IMG/VR virus record: IMGVR_UViG_3300046011_011878
Location: 1 to 26,209 of that record
Reading direction: 5' to 3' (one strand)
DNA: 26,209 nt
Source: a virus
The translations under genes and the position numbers were made by a program. Position 1 is the stretch's first letter; every line of letters starts with the position of its first letter. The notes under the pieces were generated by a model that saw only the letters and a program-made list of their open reading frames with translations, ran no database searches and had not been told where the DNA came from. Positions 21,777-26,209 of the stretch are shown here, one piece after another.

Positions 21777-23453
21777 ATGCCAAAATTTGAAAATTCTTAT
21801 ATCTGGGTCAGCGACCTTATTGCAGAAGAATATAGACCGTCGGCAAAAATAGAGTTTCCGTTTCAAACTATTTTCGCATCTGAACCCGTTAAGATCTTTT
21901 TACCTGAAGAGAAAGATCTTACTGTTGCAAAGGCTGGCATAGATTCATTAAAACCTTTTTTAGATTCATCAATTGATTTGGAAAAAAACTATGATTTGAT
22001 TGGCGTTGCTTTCAATGCTTTTGTTGTAAATAGGGCTAATAAAAACGGTCAAGTTATTTCTACTGACGTAGCTTTATCATCTGTTGAAAACTTTAAGTTT
22101 AAGCCGATGAACATTGAGCATAAAAGAAAAAATGTTGCGGGTTTGATTACGAGCTATGGATTTAGCGAATACGGAACCGATAAGCCTTTGTCATTAGAAG
22201 AAGTTAAAGATAAAAAAGAGCCTTTCAATGTTGTCTTAAGTGGTTTTGTGTGGAGAGTTGTTAATGAAGAGTTTGCCGAAAAATTAGAAGCTTCTTCTGA
22301 CCCGTCTTCGGAATCTTATTTGACTATCTCCACAAGTTGGGAGATGGGATTTAAAAATTTTAATATTGCCAAAGGCTCTTTAAACTTGTCTGAAGCCTCT
22401 ATTATTTCAGACGAAAATGCCGTTTCTGAAATGAAAAACAAATTAATGCATTTTGGCGGAAATGGCTTGGCTGATGATGGACAGCCGGTTTATATCAACT
22501 TAGTCGGAGAAGTTTTACCTCTTGGGATTGGTTTCACAAACAATCCTGCGGCTGACGTAAAAGGAGTGAAAGTTTTTGGGTCCGATGATTTAGAAGATAA
22601 ACAAGAAGTTAGCGAGGATGTTGCATCTAACACAAAAGAAGTTGCAGAAAGTTCCCAATTAGAAGAAAAACTTGTAGAAACAAATATAATTTCAAATAAA
22701 TTAGACACGGATAACTTAGCTGCTGCATCTAACTCTTTTGAAAAAGAAATAAATAAAAAGGAAAATAATAAAATGCTTATAAAGTCAATTCAAGATTTAA
22801 CTGATGACTCTTTGAAACAGATTTGCGCTACTGATATTCGCTCGCTGTTTGAAGAGGAGATTAAGAAGGCTGGAGAAAAATTTGCCGAAGCGCAAGAAGC
22901 TAAAGATAAGCTTGTCGCAGAAGCGGAGAAAACAAAAGCTGAACTTGAAGCTCAACTTGAAGAGTTGAAACAAACTGGCGAACAGTTAAAAGCTGAACTC
23001 GAAAAAATTAGAGTCGAAGCCGAAGCTCGCGAAAAAGAAGAGTCATTCCAGAATAGAATGACCACTTTAGACGAAGAATTTTCTTTGGACGACGAAGAGC
23101 GCCAAGTTATTGGTGAGCAAATTAAAGATTTAGATCAAGAAGCTTTCGACAAGTGGTATAAAGCTTTTAATGTTTTTGCCAAAAGCAAAAACAAAAAATT
23201 AATGATGGAGAAAAAAGAGGCTGAGGAAAAAAATAAAGAAAAAGAAGAAACTAAAGCCGCCTCCGTTGAAGAAAAAGAATCTGCTGAGGCAATTGCTTCA
23301 GAGCAAGAAAAAGAGCAAGAAATCGCTAATATGCTTGAAAAAGCTGAGGCTGAGGAAGTTGCTCTTCCAAATGGTGCAGTTGCCGAGGATTCGCTTAGGC
23401 AGAAATTTGCCAAAGCTTTCAATAGTAACACTATCAAAGTAGAAAACAAATAA
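21777..23453 (+). CDS. prohead protease fused to scaffold
   Basis: 558 residues from the ATG at 21777 (a TTG at 21744 is in frame but less likely). The N-terminal 260 residues look like a prohead protease: N-I-E-H-K-R-K-N-V-A-G-L-I near 110-122 provides a likely catalytic His, and Y-L-T-I-S-T-S-W-E-M near 181-190 a likely Ser. The exact triad is inferred. A Glu/Lys-rich linker follows, then a long coiled coil (about 350-505) typical of an internal scaffold. The protease and scaffold parts are normally processed away during capsid maturation. The next two genes are capsid components. Confidence 0.75.
   Translation: MPKFENSYIWVSDLIAEEYRPSAKIEFPFQTIFASEPVKIFLPEEKDLTVAKAGIDSLKPFLDSSIDLEKNYDLIGVAFNAFVVNRANKNGQVISTDVALSSVENFKFKPMNIEHKRKNVAGLITSYGFSEYGTDKPLSLEEVKDKKEPFNVVLSGFVWRVVNEEFAEKLEASSDPSSESYLTISTSWEMGFKNFNIAKGSLNLSEASIISDENAVSEMKNKLMHFGGNGLADDGQPVYINLVGEVLPLGIGFTNNPAADVKGVKVFGSDDLEDKQEVSEDVASNTKEVAESSQLEEKLVETNIISNKLDTDNLAAASNSFEKEINKKENNKMLIKSIQDLTDDSLKQICATDIRSLFEEEIKKAGEKFAEAQEAKDKLVAEAEKTKAELEAQLEELKQTGEQLKAELEKIRVEAEAREKEESFQNRMTTLDEEFSLDDEERQVIGEQIKDLDQEAFDKWYKAFNVFAKSKNKKLMMEKKEAEEKNKEKEETKAASVEEKESAEAIASEQEKEQEIANMLEKAEAEEVALPNGAVAEDSLRQKFAKAFNSNTIKVENK
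22773..23453 (+). CDS. possible nested scaffold protein, 226 aa
   Basis: An in-frame ATG at 22773 inside the protease-scaffold gene is preceded by AAAAAGGAAAATAATAA, one of the clearest Shine-Dalgarno sites in the window, with AGGA about ten bases ahead. Starting here gives M-L-I-K-S-I-Q-D-L and just the coiled-coil part. Lambda makes its scaffold Nu3 from an internal start in the protease gene C in the same way. The site may equally be chance within an A-rich linker. Confidence 0.45.
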   Translation: MLIKSIQDLTDDSLKQICATDIRSLFEEEIKKAGEKFAEAQEAKDKLVAEAEKTKAELEAQLEELKQTGEQLKAELEKIRVEAEAREKEESFQNRMTTLDEEFSLDDEERQVIGEQIKDLDQEAFDKWYKAFNVFAKSKNKKLMMEKKEAEEKNKEKEETKAASVEEKESAEAIASEQEKEQEIANMLEKAEAEEVALPNGAVAEDSLRQKFAKAFNSNTIKVENK

Positions 23454-23492
23454 TAAACAAACAAACTTAACAAATAACAAATAAATAAAAAT

Positions 23493-24020
23493 ATGGCTAC
23501 AATTAGACCTTTCAGAGATTATGATGAGCATGAGGTTATCAACCTTTTCGCTCTTTCGGGTGAGGCTAACAAGGGCACTTTCGTTACTGCTGTCGGTAGC
23601 GGATTTGACCTTACTAAGACACCTGATTTCAGTAATGATAGTTTCATCAATGGAACTGTATCATCTAGATTCGACATTGCAAGTAAAGTTGCTCCTGCTG
23701 CTGCTAATACTCCTGCAGCTAGAGTTCTTGGTATGACGCTTAAAGACGTGAGAAGCGTTGACGAAAATGGCTATCCATTAAAATTCGAACCCCGTAAAGC
23801 TGCTGAGCGCGATGTAGTAATCAGTGGTCAGGCTGTTCCTGTCGTAAAACGTGGATTGTTCCTCTATAGCGGCGTCGCTGGTACACCTGCTTTTGGCAGT
23901 GGTCTTGCAATTGCTGCTAATGGAGAGCTTCAAACCACAAATGATGCTGCATTGACAGTCGCAAAAGCCCTTGGTCCAAAAGATCCAAACGGCTTTGTAT
24001 TAATTGACATCAAGCTTTAA
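23493..24020 (+). CDS. head decoration or minor structural protein
   Basis: 175 residues. M-A-T-I-R-P-F-R-D-Y-D-E-H at the start and later R-K-A-A-E-R-D-V-V-I-S-G-Q-A-V-P-V-V with F-L-Y-S-G-V resemble a conserved phage head protein that I recall, encoded directly before the major capsid protein. It is beta-rich with small residues and no membrane segment. The role (decoration, capsid stabilising) is inferred from position. Codons are richer in G/C at the third base than in the surrounding genes, as in the next gene. Confidence 0.65.
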   Translation: MATIRPFRDYDEHEVINLFALSGEANKGTFVTAVGSGFDLTKTPDFSNDSFINGTVSSRFDIASKVAPAAANTPAARVLGMTLKDVRSVDENGYPLKFEPRKAAERDVVISGQAVPVVKRGLFLYSGVAGTPAFGSGLAIAANGELQTTNDAALTVAKALGPKDPNGFVLIDIKL

Positions 24021-24056
24021 TATAAAAAATTAAAATTTAGAAAATATAATAAAAAT

Positions 24057-25208
24057 ATGAAAATCAAATTTGAAAAAACACCAGAGCAGGTTGAGCTAGT
24101 TAAAGCCATGGGTTCGACTAACAAAGTTCAAGCTCTTGAGGCTCAAGACGCTTTTGCCGCTTTTATTGCTCCAGTTATCCAAGAAGTGCTTTTACAGGCT
24201 GGCACCGCTGCTGCTATTTATGAGGACATGAGCTACGATGAAGATGATTCTCCATCAATTCCTGTTGATCTTTATTATGGCGAGCCAGAGGGCACATTTT
24301 CTGTTTGGCAGCAAACAGTTGCCGGCGGTCTTCCAACTCAGCAGATTGGCAGCTTTCAAGAGATCAAGGTTTCTACCTATCCTCTTGATTCTGCTATTAG
24401 CTTTGATAAGCGCTATGTGCGTAAATGTCGCTTAGACGTTGTTGCTAGAGGTCTTGAGAGACTTTCTAATGACGTTCTTATTAAGCAGGAAAGAAATGCT
24501 TGGTACGTTGTTCTTAAGATGCTTGCTGACGCTCAGTCAAAAACTGACGCGGCTGGTACTCTTACTAACCACGTTTTTAGAGCCCAAGGATATCTCAGCT
24601 CTGCTACACCCAACCGCTCCTTCCTTCTTGAGGATGTGAATAAAGCAATGACTCTTTTAAAGAGATTAAATGCTTCTTATAACTATTCTTCTCCAATTGG
24701 GAACGAAGGAAGAGGTTTAACTGATCTTTATGTTTCGCCAGAAATCATGGAGCAAGTTAGAGGTTTTGCTTACAATCCGGTAAATACAAAGCAAGCCGAC
24801 GCTGGTCTTACTTCTATTCCACTTACCGATTCTCAGCGTGAGCGTATTTATAGCGCCGCTGGCATGAGTGAAATCTTTGGAGTTACTCTTCATGAACTTC
24901 TTGAGCTTGGCGTTGGTCGTAAATACAATGTGTTATTTGACGAGATCGCTGGGACTAAGGTTTATACTAAGCCAGACGGAACGCAGGGCAAAGTTTTTGA
25001 AGCGGCTGATCAAATCCTTGTTGGTATTGATCGTTCGCGTAGAGCCTTTGTTCGCACGTTGGCTGTTAATGCTGAAACCGGCGGAAGCTTCAACCTTCGT
25101 CCAGATGACCAGTTTTTGGCTCGCTCTGGTAAAGTTGGCTTTTATGGCGGACTTGAAGAAGGTCGCGTTGCTCTTGATGCTAGAGCAGTTGCTGGCATCA
25201 TCGTCTAA
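24057..25208 (+). CDS. major capsid protein
   Basis: 383 residues. The N-terminus has A-M-G-S-T-N-K-V-Q-A-L-E-A-Q-D-A-F-A (18-35). G-S-F-Q-E-I-K-V-S-T-Y-P-L-D-S-A-I-S-F-D (about 98-117) is typical of the long beta hinge in HK97-fold capsids. The central part has L-S-N-D-V-L-I-K-Q-E-R-N-A-W. The call rests on size, position after the protease-scaffold and decoration genes, and the strong terminator downstream. Arg codons CGT/CGC are much used here, in contrast to AGA elsewhere, in keeping with very high expression. Confidence 0.85.
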   Translation: MKIKFEKTPEQVELVKAMGSTNKVQALEAQDAFAAFIAPVIQEVLLQAGTAAAIYEDMSYDEDDSPSIPVDLYYGEPEGTFSVWQQTVAGGLPTQQIGSFQEIKVSTYPLDSAISFDKRYVRKCRLDVVARGLERLSNDVLIKQERNAWYVVLKMLADAQSKTDAAGTLTNHVFRAQGYLSSATPNRSFLLEDVNKAMTLLKRLNASYNYSSPIGNEGRGLTDLYVSPEIMEQVRGFAYNPVNTKQADAGLTSIPLTDSQRERIYSAAGMSEIFGVTLHELLELGVGRKYNVLFDEIAGTKVYTKPDGTQGKVFEAADQILVGIDRSRRAFVRTLAVNAETGGSFNLRPDDQFLARSGKVGFYGGLEEGRVALDARAVAGIIV

Positions 25209-25235
25209 TAAAAGACTAAAATTAAAATCAAAGAC

Positions 25236-25266
25236 AAGCCCCGTTTATCGGGGCTTTTCTTTTTTA
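25236..25266 (+). terminator. intrinsic terminator after the capsid gene
   Basis: AAGCCCCG, loop TTTAT, CGGGGCTT, then TTCTTTTTT. The stem is eight base pairs without mismatch and lies 27 bases after the major capsid stop. It ends the capsid transcript. Confidence 0.9.
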
Positions 25267-25308
25267 TTAAACAAATCTTTTTTTAGATAGATTTTATTGA
25301 TATTAAAT

Positions 25309-25325
25309 GTGTAAACTATTAAGTT
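25309..25325 (+). promoter_or_regulatory. GTGTA motif after the terminator
   Basis: TGTGTAAACTATTAAG follows the terminator and lies 52 bases before the ATG at 25366. Lying between a terminator and the next gene is the position expected of a new promoter. Confidence 0.4.
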
Positions 25326-25365
25326 CGTTTATATTTTATAAATTATTTTAATAATGTAAAAGTCT

Positions 25366-25809
25366 ATGATTCCAGCTATTTATGATTTACCAGATGCTTA
25401 TAGAGGAGATGATTATGGTCCGATCTTATTAAAAATAAAAGATGCCAATGGAAATTATATTCCATTTATTGGGTCTCAAATAAATTTGCATGTAAAAAAT
25501 AAAAAAAATTGTGCTGTAGTTTTAAGTTGGTCTACATTAGATGGTACTATAGATAGACCGGATGATTTTTCTATTGTTTTAAAACAAAAAATTGGATGCA
25601 AGATGGGAATGCTTCCAGGTAAATATAGTTACGATTTACAAATTTTAGATTCTAAAAAAACAACAAGCTATTTAAGGGGAAGTTTGTCAGTTACAGGAGA
25701 TATAACTGATATAGTATTTTGCGATTGTGAATATAACGGTGGTTCTGCTGAACAATTAAGTGATTCATTTTGTTCAATAGAATCGTCTATTTCTTTATCT
25801 CGAATATAA
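25366..25809 (+). CDS. structural protein, 147 aa
   Basis: Begins M-I-P-A-I-Y-D-L-P-D-A-Y-R-G-D-D-Y-G-P-I-L, then I-K-D-A-N-G-N-Y-I-P-F-I-G at about 24-36 and later P-G-K-Y-S-Y-D-L-Q-I near 84-93. Y-R-G-D-x-x-G-P-I-x-x-x-I-K-D-x-x-G and P-G-x-Y-x-Y-D-L-Q are patterns of a beta-sandwich protein common in phage tail or baseplate gene runs. The exact role is unknown. Confidence 0.6.
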   Translation: MIPAIYDLPDAYRGDDYGPILLKIKDANGNYIPFIGSQINLHVKNKKNCAVVLSWSTLDGTIDRPDDFSIVLKQKIGCKMGMLPGKYSYDLQILDSKKTTSYLRGSLSVTGDITDIVFCDCEYNGGSAEQLSDSFCSIESSISLSRI

Positions 25810-25817
25810 AAACTCTT

Positions 25818-25834
25818 GTGTATATATTGAAATA
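25818..25834 (+). promoter_or_regulatory. GTGTA motif before the edge gene
   Basis: TGTGTATATATTGAAATAAT lies 17 bases before the ATG at 25840, with only 30 bases between it and the previous stop. It is in the same place relative to the gene as in other units. Confidence 0.35.
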
Positions 25835-25839
25835 ATATA

Positions 25840-26209
25840 ATGGATATTTTATTAACATTAAATGCCGGAATAGGCGAAGGGCTTGGTCCTAATTTTTCTA
25901 TAACTCCTGATGTTGGATTAGCAAATCCCGGCTTAGTTTCCAAACAAGAGCTTTTGGCTGGTAAGGTGATTTCAGTAAGTAGTTGCGCTACTCATGTAAC
26001 TATAACTTCGCTTGGAAAATGTGGAAATCGTATTGTTATTCCAATACAGACTGCTCATACACCGACTCCAACGCCGACGAATACGGCTACGCCAGCCACA
26101 CCGACTCCAACGCCGACGAATACGGCTACGCCAGCCACACCGACTCCAACGCCGACGAATACGGCTACGCCAGCCACACCGACTCCAACGCCGACGAATA
26201 CGGTCTATC
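25840..26209 (+). CDS. fibre-like protein with Thr-Pro repeats (partial)
   Basis: Runs off the window. The first 65 residues form a beta-rich domain: N-F-S-I-T-P-D-V-G at about 18-26, P-G-L-V-S-K-Q-E-L-L-A-G, then V-T-I-T-S-L-G-K-C-G-N. This domain is related to the 88-residue protein on the minus strand at 5611-5877. From residue 75 it becomes a perfect repeat of P-T-P-T-P-T-N-T-A-T-P-A-T. Thr/Pro repeats of this kind form extended, stiff linkers and are often O-glycosylated in other systems; here that is inference. Its true length cannot be seen. Confidence 0.75.
   Translation, partial: MDILLTLNAGIGEGLGPNFSITPDVGLANPGLVSKQELLAGKVISVSSCATHVTITSLGKCGNRIVIPIQTAHTPTPTPTNTATPATPTPTPTNTATPATPTPTPTNTATPATPTPTPTNTVY
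26062..26209 (+). repeat. 39-bp tandem repeats, three full and one partial
   Basis: Units at 26062-26100, 26101-26139 and 26140-26178 are identical; a fourth begins at 26179 and is cut by the window end. Each unit encodes 13 residues. The last nine bases (CGGTCTATC) depart from the unit, either a real variant or a sequence-end error. The repeat is much richer in G+C than the gene before it. Confidence 0.9.

Noticed and set aside
23135-23531. Minus-strand frames opposite the scaffold region
   Set aside because: Ser/Phe-rich shadows of a Glu/Lys-rich coiled coil; no start signal.
24238-25290. Three alternate-frame plus-strand frames within the capsid gene
   Set aside because: Leu/Arg-rich shadow frames of the capsid gene, which has strong position and sequence support.
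26062-26209. CRISPR array
   Set aside because: The units are adjacent with no spacers and are in frame with a Thr/Pro protein, so they are coding tandem repeats.

Overview
The window is a stretch of a large double-stranded DNA tailed phage (Caudoviricetes). The evidence is a contiguous set of head and packaging genes: large terminase, portal, protease plus scaffold, decoration protein and major capsid protein. These are joined to a lysis cassette, fibre proteins, a PhoH-family ATPase, a phage sigma-like factor and a sugar-modifying cassette. The host is not named by the sequence. A candidate lipobox-plus-transmembrane spanin points to a Gram-negative host. Most starts have A-rich leaders with no Shine-Dalgarno, which suggests a host where Shine-Dalgarno use is weak. 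No tRNA, rRNA, integrase or CRISPR array was recognised.

Region 1 (1-2763, all minus strand) is visibly richer in G+C than the rest. It holds about a dozen very small genes, several of them single-pass membrane micro-proteins of 30-36 residues. They fall into five transcription units. Each unit starts with a shared sigma-70-like promoter: A-tract, T(T/G)G(T/A)C-type -35, about 17 bp, then ATAC(A/C)TT. Three of the boundaries between units carry a repeated cassette of about 130 bp. Each cassette has a GGGCCC-type palindrome, flanking inverted repeats, and two or three copies of a TGGCACG-N4-NTG box that closely matches a sigma-54 promoter. This is the most unusual part of the window.

Region 2 (2764-3236) is a non-coding divergent spacer with G and C homopolymer tracts. 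It separates the minus-strand micro-gene block from the plus-strand main block.

Region 3 (3237-10305) is AT-rich. It carries a coiled-coil membrane protein, two hypothetical proteins, a minus-strand copy of a small structural-type domain, PhoH, and a four-gene overlapping cassette (family 2-like glycosyltransferase, FkbM-type methyltransferase, GT11-like fucosyltransferase, DxD glycosyltransferase). It ends with a minus-strand HExxH metallopeptidase.

Region 4 (10390-17786) runs from a zinc-ribbon protein through a sigma-like factor, an unknown protein with an internal duplication, a C2H2 plus ERCC4 nuclease, and the terminase to the portal.

Region 5 (17790-21700) holds an S74-chaperoned fibre and a lysis block (candidate u-spanin, a small membrane peptide, a membrane-anchored GAF protein, a holin candidate, an endolysin).

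Region 6 (21777-26209) holds the protease-scaffold (with a nested scaffold start), decoration protein, major capsid protein, an intrinsic terminator, a structural protein, and the start of a fibre-like protein whose 39-bp tandem repeats run off the window. Many plus-strand units, and two minus-strand genes in the right part, are preceded by GTGTA- or TGTA-type AT-rich motifs that may be promoters, possibly read with the phage sigma-like factor.
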